Below, one piece after another: positions 8,208 to 17,016 of a stretch of DNA of 64,000 bases; the first letter of the stretch is position 1, and every line of letters starts with the position of its first letter. The DNA is taken from NCBI GenBank assembly GCA_965214475.1, contig OZ243953.1:1674001-1738000 (forward strand). Reading direction: 5' to 3'. The position numbers were made by a program, and so were the translations under genes. The notes beneath the pieces were generated by a model. The model was not told the DNA's origin. It was given only the letters and a program-made list of their open reading frames with translations, and did not search any database. The stretch comes from SIRX01 sp965214475 (lineage in GTDB: Bacteria > Actinomycetota > Rubrobacteria > Rubrobacterales > Rubrobacteraceae).

Positions 8208-9193
8208 ATGGATTTCTTACAAGTACCAGACCCCACGCATTCGACAATCGGTGCCACCTGGGATCTCCGTTTGGTCTTGCTTTCGTACGTCGTGGCCGCT
8301 GTCGCATCCTACACGGCTTTAGACCTCGCAGACCGGATAATAAGACTCAGAGTTCGAGAGTACGCGGCATCTGGCTGGCCAGCGGGGCTCTCACTATGGG
8401 CATTGGCATATGGTCCATACACTTTACGGGCATGCTGGCTTTCGACGTGGAGATGCCCGTGGCCTACGATGTTCCGGTAACTTTGCTTTCCATGTTAGTC
8501 GCCGTTCTTGCCTCAGGCGTCGCCCTTTTTGCGGTTAGCCGCAGAACCTTCAACAGGCGCCCGTTGTTGCTCAGCGGTCTCCTTATGGGCGTGGGCATCG
8601 TTTCGATGCACTACATCGGCATGGAAGCTATGCAGATGACGGCCACCCTGAGCTATAGGTTGCCTCTCGTCGCTCTCTCGGTCCTGATCGCGGTAGGAGC
8701 CTCCCTTATGGCGCTCAACCTTGCTTTCCGTTTCAGTCGGGGGAATATTCAGGGGCTCAAGCTTACAGGCTTGAAAACCTTGAGCGGTATGGTGATGGGG
8801 GTCGCCATCGTCGGGATGCACTACACAGGAATGTGGGCCGCCGTTTTTAGGCCGACCTCACCAACTACACCAAATGGCACAGAGGATATTTTGTTCGGTG
8901 TTGCAGTCGGAGTAGCTACGCTGGTGATCCTCGGCATCGCCCTGATAAGCTCGATGGTAGACCGCAGGTTCGCTTTGCAAGCTTCGTACCTGGAGGCCAG
9001 CGAGCGGCGTTACGAATCGCTCTTTCAGGAGAACCCGGATGCGGTGTTTATGATAGACCTGAACGGGGATTTTACGAACGTCAACCAGGCTGTAACAGAC
9101 ATCTCCGGTTACTCGCAGGACGAGATACTCGAATCCAAAAACGGAGGCTTCGGTGCGCCGGAGCAGGAAGAGAAGATCCGCCGGCACTTCTAA
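8208..9193 (+). pseudogene. MHYT-PAS N-terminal part of a broken signalling gene
   Basis: Starts well (ATG 8208 after TAGGAGA) with a membrane MHYT domain. After SYTALDLADRII the frame must shift by one base between about 8355 and 8385 to continue as LASGALTMGIGIW. The second frame carries three MHYT-type motifs (SIHFTGM, SMHYIGM, GMHYTGM) in membrane helices, then a PAS domain starting near FQENPDAVFMIDLNGDF. It ends at an in-frame TAA at 9191-9193, between FGAPEQEEKIRRHF and KALQRESQNFE, in the middle of the PAS domain. The same frame then runs straight into GGDEF-EAL. MHYT domains are proposed to bind copper and sense oxygen, CO or NO. A missing G at the GCGGC near 8364 would explain the shift. 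Confidence 0.85.
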
Positions 9194-11245
9194 AAGGCTC
9201 TCCAGAGAGAATCGCAAAACTTCGAGACCGCAATCGAAGCCAAAGACGGCCGACAAATAGCCCTGAACCTCACCTACGTGCCGATAGTCGTCGAGGACCG
9301 GGTCAAGGGTGTCTACGGGATAGGTAAGGATATAACGGAGCGCAAAGCTCTGGAGAGGGAGTTGCAGCGTCAAGCCTACAGTGACCCTCTGACCGAGTTG
9401 GAGAACCGGGACCTGTTTATGGAGCGCCTCAGACGGGCACTCGCCCGCACAGCCAGGCATAAAGGTCCGTTGGCGGTGCTGTTTCTGGATTTGGACAACT
9501 TCAAGTACGTGAATGACAGCCTCGGGCACGAAGTTGGAGATAAGCTGCTCGTTGAAGTGTCTACCTGCATTCAGTCGTGCCTGCGGGAGACGGACACCGC
9601 AGCCCGCATCGGGGGCGACGAGTTCGCCGTGCTGCTCGAAAACGTCGAGGGCGAAAGGGGGGCAGTAAGGGTAGCGCAACGGATCTCTGAGAGTCTGAAC
9701 AAGTCTTTTCCCCTCGGCGATCAGCAACTGCGAGTATCTTTCAGCATCGGCGTAGCACTAGCCTTCTCCGGCAAGGAAGTACCTGGAGACCTCTTGCGCG
9801 ACGCCGATACTGTCATGTACCGCGCCAAGGAGAAAGGCAAGAACCGTTGCGAGTTGTTCGAACCGGGCATGAACGAGGTGGCCTACAAGCGTCTGGAGCT
9901 GGAGAAGGATCTCCGGTATGCCATAGAGAAAGATCAACTCACCGTCCACTATCAGCCAAAGGTTTGGGTAGAAGACGGAAGTATCTATGGTCTGGAGGCC
10001 CTGGTGCGCTGGGACCGCCCGGGACACGGACTGGTATCTCCGGGCGAGTTCATACCGGTGGCTGAGGAGACGGGCCTCGTGGTGCCGCTCGGGAGCCAGG
10101 TGATGGAGAAAGCCTGCCGCCAGTTAAAGGAGTGGCGGAATCTACACCCCGATAGAGAACTCCTTAGGGTTAGCGTCAACGTTTCACCCCAGCAGCTCTC
10201 CGGCGATCTGGTCGAAAAGGTCTCAGGGGTATTGCGCGAGACCGGGCTGGAGCCGGAGACGTTGATATTAGAGATCACTGAGAGTGTGGCGGCGGAGGAC
10301 ACGGAGTCCACCAGGAACACGCTGCAGGAATTAAAGGGGTTGGGAGTAAGGTTGTCGATAGACGATTTCGGCACGGGTTACTCGTCCCTCTTGTATTTGA
10401 AGAACCTCCCTGTGGACAACCTGAAGATCGACCGGTCGTTTATAGACGGCCTCGAAGACGACCCGGCAAACATAGCCATCACAAATACAGTCATCACCCT
10501 AGCCCGCAACCTGAATCTCCAGGTGATCGCCGAGGGTATAGAAACCGTGGAGCAACTGGCGAACCTACAAGAATTGGGATGCGACTTGGCCCAGGGATTC
10601 TACTTTTCGAAGCCGCTTCCACCCGAAGAGATAAGCGATCTTCTCACCGGTAATCCCAAGCTGGGGGACGCAGATGTCCGAAGGGCTACGAGGGCATTCG
10701 GATACTTCTCCCAGACCAAAAGCGCCGACGAGAAAGCCCAACTACTCAACCGGGCGATAGCCGCCGGCACGGATAGCATAGTCATTACAGACCACACTAA
10801 GCCCGATGGCCCCATTATTTACCTCAACGATAGGTTCGAGCAAATTACCGGCTATTCAGCCGAGGAAACCCTGGGCCACAACTGCCGCTTTCTGCAAGGT
10901 GACGATAGAGACCAGCCGGCGCTGGAAGGATTGCGGGACGCTATTGGGAAGGGCAGGGAACACTCGTGCGTACTACGCAACTACCGTAAAGACGGCACTA
11001 TGTTCTGGAACGAGCTGAGGATTGCACCCGTACACGACAAAGATGGGAACCTCACCAACTACATCGGCATACAAAACGACGTGACCGAGCGCGTTCGGGA
11101 GCAAGAGGAGCTGCGGAAGAGCGAAGAGCAGATCCGTACCATACTAATAGAGCACAGCCCGGACATCATCACGATTGTCGACAGCGAGGGAACCATACGC
11201 TACGAGAGCCCGACGGTAGAGAAGGTGCTGGGCTACAAATCGTAA
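9194..11245 (+). pseudogene. GGDEF-EAL-LOV segment of the broken signalling gene
   Basis: Open frame between two in-frame TAA codons, continuous with the MHYT-PAS part. It holds the end of the first PAS, a GGDEF domain with an intact RIGGDEFAVLL (9608-9640), and an EAL domain with intact EAL (9995-10003) and DDFGTGYSSL. A PAS domain of the LOV class follows: GHNCRFLQG, whose Cys codon is 10883-10885, then NYRKDGTMFWN and YIGIQNDVT, the residues that bind flavin in blue-light receptors. The start of another PAS comes next, and TAA 11243-11245 interrupts GYKS-DLVGNS, where family members have Glu. GTG 9278 could in theory restart translation but has no ribosome site. The domains keep catalytic residues for making and breaking c-di-GMP. 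Confidence 0.85.
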
Positions 11246-11536
11246 GATCTGGTCGGGAACTCGGCCTTTGACCTAGTCCATCCGGAAGACTTGCAGCGGG
11301 CTTATGCGGAGCTCGGAAAGATGCTAAACAGTCCCGGTCATAGCTCGCCTATAAAGCTCAGATACTGTCACGCGGACGGCTCCTGGCGAAGCATTGAGGC
11401 GATTGCCACCAACCTGCTCGACGACCCACTGGTAGAGGGAATAGTCATCAACTCCCACGATATCACGCATCGAAGTACTCCGGAAGAAGATCCCCAGCAT
11501 TCTGCACAATCTTACGAGGAATCTAAGTCGGGTTGA
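11246..11536 (+). pseudogene. C-terminal PAS fragment of the broken signalling gene
   Basis: Same frame as the preceding segment after its TAA. DLVGNSAFDLVHPEDL and the following WRSIEAIATNLLDDP read as the second half of a PAS/PAC domain. The expected DITER-type linker (here DITHR) is followed by an unrelated Ser/Gln/Glu-rich tail and a TGA at 11534-11536. Its 3' end overlaps the end of the minus-strand cardiolipin-synthase remnant by 14 bases, so whatever output domain or stop the ancestral gene had beyond this point may have been deleted. Confidence 0.75.
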
Positions 11537-11783
11537 CGACCCGACCGTCCACACTGGCCTTTCGCATTTCTTGCCAATGGGAACGGGGCACGTCCAGGCA
11601 GCCGAACCAGTCGTAGGGCACCCGCACGGACACTCCCGCCGATGCCTTCTCGCACAGCGCTTTAGAGAAACGCTTGCCGGTTTCGTCAGCGGTGAAGATG
11701 TAATTTTCCGGGTGGATCCACCGCTCCCCCCTGCGCGGTTTTACCGTAGCCGTCGGGTAGCGTAGCTCACCCCTCCCGCTCAT
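11523..11783 (-). pseudogene. Cardiolipin synthase / phospholipase D fragment
   Basis: 86 codons that match an internal N-terminal piece of a PLD-type cardiolipin synthase: HPENYIFTADETGKRF, then CEKASAGVSVRVPYDWFG, CLDVPRSHW and VDGRVVNPT. Both catalytic HKD motifs would lie further downstream and are absent, as is the usual N-terminal segment. Prolines sit in two places where a strand residue is expected (IHPENY, VRVPYDW). It overlaps the 3' end of the antiporter gene on the same strand and ends tail-to-tail against the broken sensor gene. This is almost certainly a non-functional remnant. Confidence 0.75.
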
Positions 11784-12975
11784 TCTCCGCGACCCCCAAC
11801 CGACGCGCTACCGGCGCGGTGGTGAGACCATAGACGGCGACGGTGGCGAGGATGACCAGGAAGGCCAGCGGCGTGAGAGACTCCGCCCCGGGGACTCCGG
11901 CATCCGCGAGCTCCAACCCGAAGACCGAGGCGACGGAGGCGGCTACTATGCCGCGGGGGGCCATCCAGGATAGGAAAGCGCGCTCGTCCCAGTTCAAGTT
12001 GGAGCGGAAGGTCGAGACGAGCACCGCCGCCGGACGCACGAGGAGTATCAGCACGAGCACGAAGGCGAGGGTGCCCAGCGTCGCTACGGAGCTAAGTTCC
12101 TCCAGGCTCAGCCGGGCGGAGAGCACGATGAAGAGGATCGCCAGGAACAGGTCCCGAAGCTCCTCTTTGAAATCTACGATGCCTTCCACGGAGACCTTTC
12201 GCTGGTTGGCGAGAGCTATACCCATGAGCGTAACGGCGAGCAGGCCGGACTCGGCCCGGATCAGGTCCGAGATGGCGAAAATCACCAGTACCGTCGCGAG
12301 CGTTACGCCGTTGCGAAGGTTCTCCGGGACCCACCCGCGAGCCAGGGCCAGAAACAGAAACCCGCCGCCCGCCGCTCCCAGAAGTGTGCCCGCAAGGAAG
12401 GTCAGGGCGAAGCCAACCAGGAGCGAGCCGGTCTCCTCCCCCGAGTTGGCCGCGAGGATGCCTTGGAAGACGAGCACGGCCAAGATCGCGCCGATCGGGT
12501 CAACGAGTATGCCCTCCCACTTCAAAACAGAGTTCAGCCGTTCCGCCGGCCGGGCGTGTTCCAAAAGCGGTAGCACGACCGTCGGGCCAGAGACTACGAG
12601 GATGGCGCCCAAGAGCACCGAGAGTTGAATCCCGACCCCCAGCAAGAAGTAGGCGACGAGAGAAGTCAGTGCCCACGTCAGGAGCACGCCGACGCTGATC
12701 AGACGCCGCACCACCTTCCTTACGCCCCGCACCTCCGAGACTCGCAGGTTCAAGCCGCCCTCGAACAGGATCACCGCGACCAACAAAGAGACCAGTGGTG
12801 ACAGCAAGTCTCCGAGCAAAGCGTCCGGGTCGATCAGACCAACGACGGGACCGGCGAGAAGACCGACCACGAGCAGGCAGAGTATAGAGGGTATCCCAAG
12901 CCTAGAGGCGAGCCACTGGGCCCCGATACCTAAAGCCACGATGCTACCCAAGCCTAGCAGCGGCTCTTCTATCAT
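11767..12975 (-). CDS. Cation/proton antiporter, CPA1 (NhaP-like) membrane domain
   Basis: 402-residue polytopic membrane protein with about 12 hydrophobic helices. It shows VAVILFEGGLNL, GAILVVSGPTVVLPLLEH, KWEGILVDPIGAILAVLVF (acidic residues of the ion-binding site) and SWMAPRGIVAASVASVF, a pattern of NhaP/CPA1 sodium(potassium)/proton antiporters. It would exchange cytoplasmic sodium or potassium for protons. Many relatives carry a cytoplasmic TrkA-type regulatory tail; here the protein stops just after the last helix with ARRLGVAENEREG. ATG 12975 follows AGCAGGT. The cardiolipin-synthase remnant overlaps its end. Confidence 0.9.
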   Translation of the reverse strand: MIEEPLLGLGSIVALGIGAQWLASRLGIPSILCLLVVGLLAGPVVGLIDPDALLGDLLSPLVSLLVAVILFEGGLNLRVSEVRGVRKVVRRLISVGVLLTWALTSLVAYFLLGVGIQLSVLLGAILVVSGPTVVLPLLEHARPAERLNSVLKWEGILVDPIGAILAVLVFQGILAANSGEETGSLLVGFALTFLAGTLLGAAGGGFLFLALARGWVPENLRNGVTLATVLVIFAISDLIRAESGLLAVTLMGIALANQRKVSVEGIVDFKEELRDLFLAILFIVLSARLSLEELSSVATLGTLAFVLVLILLVRPAAVLVSTFRSNLNWDERAFLSWMAPRGIVAASVASVFGLELADAGVPGAESLTPLAFLVILATVAVYGLTTAPVARRLGVAENEREG

Positions 12976-13295
12976 GACCTGCTGTTCTCGTCGGCACCTT
13001 CTACTATTACCAACTCAATCTCTCCTTTTCAGTAGCGAGATCAAATATCCTAAAAAGACCCCGCCACAGCCCAACTGACTCTGATGCGCTCGTCTCCGGC
13101 AAACCCGTTGCAGGGTAGCATGTACGGTACACCGTAGGCCGCCACGTAATAGATATAATGCCGGGATGATGGGTTCAACGTATTGAGAAACCTCACGCAC
13201 CAGAGTAGGTCTCAAAGAGGCCGGGCGACCTCACACGCCTGCGGGTGTGTGACCGCCAGGATCTGCTGTGCGAAATCGGGCATGGAAAGCGGCTC
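12976..13295. other. Divergent intergenic region
   Basis: Separates the leftward antiporter from the rightward AI-2E permease. A perfect TATAAT at 13154-13159 could be the -10 of the rightward operon, though no good -35 lies 17 bases before it. Open frames here on both strands are short, lack ribosome sites and look non-coding. Nothing else is recognised. Confidence 0.4.
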
Positions 13296-14456
13296 GTGAA
13301 GCAATTCATGAAGCGAGTCGTGCAGAGACTACGTGGGACGCAGGAGCAAGCCGGTGAACAACCGACCAAGCTACCGGAGACCGAGCCGGACGTTACGAAG
13401 AGCCCGACACCTATCCGGATCTCGAAGCGCCTGCGCACGGTCTTGATCCTTGCCGTGTTGCTCCTGGTCGGGCTAGTAGTTTGGTACGTACCGAGCGTAC
13501 TGACGACCCTCGTCGGCGGCTTCGCCCTCGCCCTCGTGCTCTCTTTCCCAGTGCGCTGGCTCTCGCGGCTCATGCCGCGCGGGCTCGCGATCCTCAGCTC
13601 ATTCTTGCTTTTGCTCGGGTTCGTCGTGCTGGCTTTGCTTATCCTCTTGCCGCTCGTGGGAAATCAACTCGCGGCGTTTGCCGATGCGGTGCCCGCCATG
13701 GCAGGCACCGCTGAACAACAATTGCGCGGCTCCCTGGAGATCCTTCAGCAAAGAGGCCTTCTTCCTAGCGACTCTGAAGAAGTTGCCTCCAGGATCAGAG
13801 AAGACCTTACGAACGCCGTCCAGGCCGTCGGCGGCAACGTGCTCGGCGGTGCTCTGGGCGTCGTTACCGGAACTTTCAGCTTCGCCCTCACGCTCTTCGG
13901 GGTGCTCTTCGTGGGCGCCTATCTGCTCGTAGACGTTCGCCGCTTCAAGGCCGCCTACCTGCGCGCCGCGCCCCACGAATATCGTCAGGACTTCCTTACC
14001 CTGTGGAACGCCTTCGGCTACTCACTCTCCAAGTACCTCGGAGGTCTAGCCTTCGTGCTCGCCATACAGGGGGTCGTCTCGGCCATAGGCTTATTCTTTC
14101 TCGACGTGCCCTACGCTCTGCTTCTCGGGGTTTGGGTTGCCATAACGGCCGTTATACCGTATCTGGGAGCCTGGATCGGGTCCATCCCCGCGGTGCTCGT
14201 AGCCCTCACTATCTCGCCGACGAGGGCCCTCCTGACGGCGGTTCTATTCTTGGGCATCCAGCAGCTAGAAGGCAACTTTCTGACGCCGAAGATCCAGGGC
14301 GACACCCTGCGTGTACACCCTATTATGGTCTTTCTCGCCGTGATAGTCGGCGGTGGGTTGGGAGGTATCGCCGGGGTGATCGTGGCTGTTCCCTCTCTCG
14401 CAGTTTTGCGCGTCCTCTTCGACTTCTTCCGCGTGCGCCTCACGACCCAGGGCTAG
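13296..14456 (+). CDS. AI-2E family transporter (UPF0118)
   Basis: Membrane protein of about 386 residues. A charged N-terminus leads to paired helices (VLILAVLLLVGLVVWYVPSV and GGFALALVLSFPVRWL), a soluble loop (residues ~140-200) and further helices. The C-terminal block (PYALLLGVWVAITAVIPYLG ... LEGNFLTPKIQGDTLRVHP) is diagnostic of PF01594. Members include the AI-2 exporter TqsA and sodium/proton antiporters, so the cargo is not predictable. The start is uncertain: GTG 13296 has GGAAAG six bases before; ATG 13308 is possible; the longer frame from 13245 looks non-coding. The next gene starts one base after its stop. Confidence 0.88.
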   Translation: MKQFMKRVVQRLRGTQEQAGEQPTKLPETEPDVTKSPTPIRISKRLRTVLILAVLLLVGLVVWYVPSVLTTLVGGFALALVLSFPVRWLSRLMPRGLAILSSFLLLLGFVVLALLILLPLVGNQLAAFADAVPAMAGTAEQQLRGSLEILQQRGLLPSDSEEVASRIREDLTNAVQAVGGNVLGGALGVVTGTFSFALTLFGVLFVGAYLLVDVRRFKAAYLRAAPHEYRQDFLTLWNAFGYSLSKYLGGLAFVLAIQGVVSAIGLFFLDVPYALLLGVWVAITAVIPYLGAWIGSIPAVLVALTISPTRALLTAVLFLGIQQLEGNFLTPKIQGDTLRVHPIMVFLAVIVGGGLGGIAGVIVAVPSLAVLRVLFDFFRVRLTTQG

Positions 14457-14457
14457 C

Positions 14458-15330
14458 GTGAAGCTCCTGGGTGCGCGGGGGCCGATGCTGCGAGTATTGG
14501 CCGAACGTTCGGTAAAGAACTTCATCCGCCACGACATGGCCGTCTACTCGATGGCCCTGGCATACCGTGACCTCTTCGCCCTCTTGCCGTTCGCCGTGTT
14601 CCTGGCCGCCGTACTAAGCTTTCTCCGCGTAGGCACCTTGCTGGTCTGGCTGGCGGAGCATGCTCCGCCCGGGCTACGCGGACGATTTCCGGAGTTGGTC
14701 GAGAGTTTCGAAGACGGGGTCTTGGGACAAACTCAGGGTGGCCTGCTCCTGGTAGGCATAGTCCTCGCTTTTTGGTCGGTCACCATGGGAGCCAGAATTT
14801 TCACGAAGGCTATGAACGCCGTCTACGAAGTCCGCGAAACGCGCCCGGCCTGGAAGCGGATACCGGCCTCTGTGGCGCTCGCTCCGGCGCTCGCGCTGGT
14901 TAGGACCGTGGCGGTAGGGCTTATGCTCGTTACCTCCACAACTATCGGGTAGGCTTCGTCCTGGTTGGGATTAGATGAAGTATTCGTCTTTCTGTGGAGC
15001 CTGTTGCGCATCCCCATCGCGCTCCTCTTGCTATCGCTCGTGGTGTCGGCCGCCTACCGTTTCGCCCCCAACTACCATTCCCCACTACGCTCGCTGATGC
15101 CCGGGGCGCTCCTAACCGTAACACTCTGGGCGCTCGCCTCGCTCGTGTTCGCCTTCCTGGTACCGCTCTTCCCGGACTACGGCGCGTTGTACGGGAGCCT
15201 TGGGGCTTCCATCTCACTCCTCATCTACCTGTACGCCTCGGCACTGGCGGTTCTGCTGGGGGCTGAAGTCAACGCGGCAAGGACCGCGAGCCTACCGCAG
15301 AAGGTCTTAGCCCGGGCAGGAGACGTTTGA
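14458..15330 (+). pseudogene. YihY/BrkB-family membrane protein split by an in-frame TAG
   Basis: The frame from GTG 14458 gives an N-terminal half with the family features (SVKNFIRHDMAVYSMALAY, FWSVTMGARIFTKAMNAVYE) and stops at TAG 14950-14952 after TSTTIG. The same frame continues at once with ASSWLGLDEVFVFLWSLLRI, helices, and the family C-terminus (GALYGSLGASISLLIYLYAS, LLGAEVNAA). Together the two halves make a normal-length six-helix BrkB-type protein, so a single nonsense change has broken it. The alternative is two separate peptides: ATG or TTG codons exist just after the TAG, but no ribosome site is seen. It lies one base after the AI-2E gene, in the same operon. Confidence 0.85.
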
Positions 15331-15364
15331 ACCTGATAAAGCACACGCAACTGAGGAGCCCTTC

Positions 15365-15964
15365 GTGAACGGGGACCGAAACGCCAAGTCCGCGCTGAGG
15401 AAGACTATTCTCGCCCGTCGAGACGAAATGGACACCGGCACCCGGGACGCCCTGAGCCTTGCCATCTTCGAGGAGATCACACACCTCGACTGCTACCAGC
15501 GGTCCGGCGTGGTGCTAGCCTACGTCGGGTTCGGCAGCGAACTCCAGACCGACACGTTCATACGCCGCGTACTGGATGACGGGAAAGTGTTGCTGCTTCC
15601 CCAGGTCAACCGGGACGAGCGGCGCCTGAATCTCCACGAGGTAAAGGACCCTGCCCAGGACCTGAAAGCCGGAACGTGGGGCATCCGCGAGCCAAACCCG
15701 GATCTCTGTCCCCGCGCGGAGCCTGAAAGTATCGACTTCGCACTAGTTCCCGGAGTCGCCTTTGATGCTCGGGGCGCAAGGTTGGGATACGGAGGTGGCT
15801 TCTACGACAAGCTGCTCGCTGGCTGCACCGAGCCGCGCCTCTCACTGATAGCCGCGGCCTTCGAGTTTCAGGTGGTCGAGAAAGTGCCGCTCGAAGAGCA
15901 CGATGTGCGGGTGGACTTAATCGTTACGGAAAGAGGCAAGTATGCACCCAACCTACCGGATTAG
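15365..15964 (+). CDS. fau: 5-formyltetrahydrofolate cyclo-ligase
   Basis: Converts 5-formyl-THF to 5,10-methenyl-THF using ATP, returning a dead-end folate to the one-carbon pool. 199 residues, typical length. N-terminal basic helix (KSALRKTILARRDEM), middle VLAYVGFGSELQTD, and the family signature GVAFDARGARLGYGGGFYDK near residues 137-156. GTG 15365 follows GAGGAG at about 15353. It is the first intact gene after the split YihY gene, with 34 bases between, so it may be in the same transcript. Confidence 0.93.
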   Translation: MNGDRNAKSALRKTILARRDEMDTGTRDALSLAIFEEITHLDCYQRSGVVLAYVGFGSELQTDTFIRRVLDDGKVLLLPQVNRDERRLNLHEVKDPAQDLKAGTWGIREPNPDLCPRAEPESIDFALVPGVAFDARGARLGYGGGFYDKLLAGCTEPRLSLIAAAFEFQVVEKVPLEEHDVRVDLIVTERGKYAPNLPD

Positions 15965-16268
15965 TACGACATTTGTGGATTCCTCTTCGTCCACGGCCTC
16001 GGATACGCAGCGAGTGCGCTCCATGAGAAGTGCAACAACCGTGTTGGCGTACAGCAAATCCTTGCGACAGGTCCTGCTGAGGACCCCGGAGACCTACAGG
16101 GTCCGGAAACTTGCAATGGAAAGAGCTACCGCCGACGATATGAATAAAGCGCTTTCTCTGGGCAGAGTAAATCTTCTCATTGACGTAAAATTGGTGTAGG
16201 GAAGATCAGAGCTAGCTCCGGCTCAGCCCCGTACTTGCGTATTCCACGTAGGTAAAAGGTCTTTGAAG
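15965..16268. other. Gene-free stretch between fau and tRNA-Ile
   Basis: About 300 bases with no convincing gene. An 85-codon open frame crosses it from inside fau, but its start overlaps fau, it has no ribosome site, and its composition is Ser/Thr-rich and unlike the neighbours. No terminator hairpin or promoter stands out. Confidence 0.4.
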
Positions 16269-16342
<74 letters not shown>

Positions 16343-16490
16343 GTGAACGATACTACCGAGCGTACCGCCGAGATAATGTACAACACGGGGGCTCGCCTTA
16401 CAACCTGATTGAACAGAGGCGAGGCGGGAAGTAAAATCGTCTCAGGTATTCGGAACCGCCTACACAGCGGTACGAGAGGAGCAACAGTCA

Positions 16491-16997
16491 GTGAGCGACA
16501 ATGGTTTTACCCAGATGTCCATCTACGGGATCAACCTGGATCTCTTTAGCTCTAGTCCCATCGTCATTCTCAAAGTGGAGGACGAGAACCGTTATCTGCC
16601 GATCTGGATCGGGCAGGGAGAGGCGCGGTCTATCCTCATGAAACTTCAGAACACGGAGTTCAGCCGGCCACTAACGCACGACCTGGCCGTCAACCTCGTG
16701 TCCGAACTCGGCGGCTCGATGGAGCGAATAACTGTGACCGAACTTAGGGACTCGACTTTCTTCGCCGTCATAAGCCTGGAGATAGAGGGCCGCACCATCG
16801 ACGTGGATTCTCGTCCCTCAGACGCGATAGCATTGGCCGTAAGGTCCGGGGCCCCGATCTTCGCCTCCGATGACGTGATCGAGGAGGCCTCCGTGGTCTT
16901 TGAGGAAGCAATCGAAGACACCCCTCAAGACGAGGTCGTGGACAAGTTCAAGGACTGGGTCAACCAGATCACACCGGAGGATTTCCGGGAACGCTAG
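16491..16997 (+). CDS. Bifunctional nuclease family protein (DUF151)
   Basis: 168-residue soluble protein with the DUF151/BFN domain: VILKVEDENRYLPIWIGQGEA, then RPLTHDLAVNLV, TFFAVISLEIEGR, and the signature VDSRPSDAIALAVRSGAPIF. The domain fills residues ~8-135; an acidic C-terminal tail (UVR-like, EDTPQDEVVDKFKDWVNQI) follows. Family members include plant BFN nucleases, but bacterial roles are not settled. GTG 16491 follows GAGGAG. It is convergent with the RtcB-like gene, 19 bases apart. Confidence 0.92.
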   Translation: MSDNGFTQMSIYGINLDLFSSSPIVILKVEDENRYLPIWIGQGEARSILMKLQNTEFSRPLTHDLAVNLVSELGGSMERITVTELRDSTFFAVISLEIEGRTIDVDSRPSDAIALAVRSGAPIFASDDVIEEASVVFEEAIEDTPQDEVVDKFKDWVNQITPEDFRER

Positions 16998-17016
16998 GGT
17001 TGACGAAGTAGTCAGG

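Noticed and set aside
7966..8322. Short frames on both strands in the gap before the MHYT gene
   Set aside because: No ribosome sites, AT-rich sequence and no recognisable protein pattern.
9191..11245. Programmed stop-codon read-through or a changed genetic code
   Set aside because: All other genes end normally at TAA, TAG and TGA, the breaks include a frameshift, and no recoding signal is visible; mutation is simpler.
15942..16199. 85-codon plus-strand frame after fau
   Set aside because: It starts inside fau, has no ribosome site, and its composition does not look coding.
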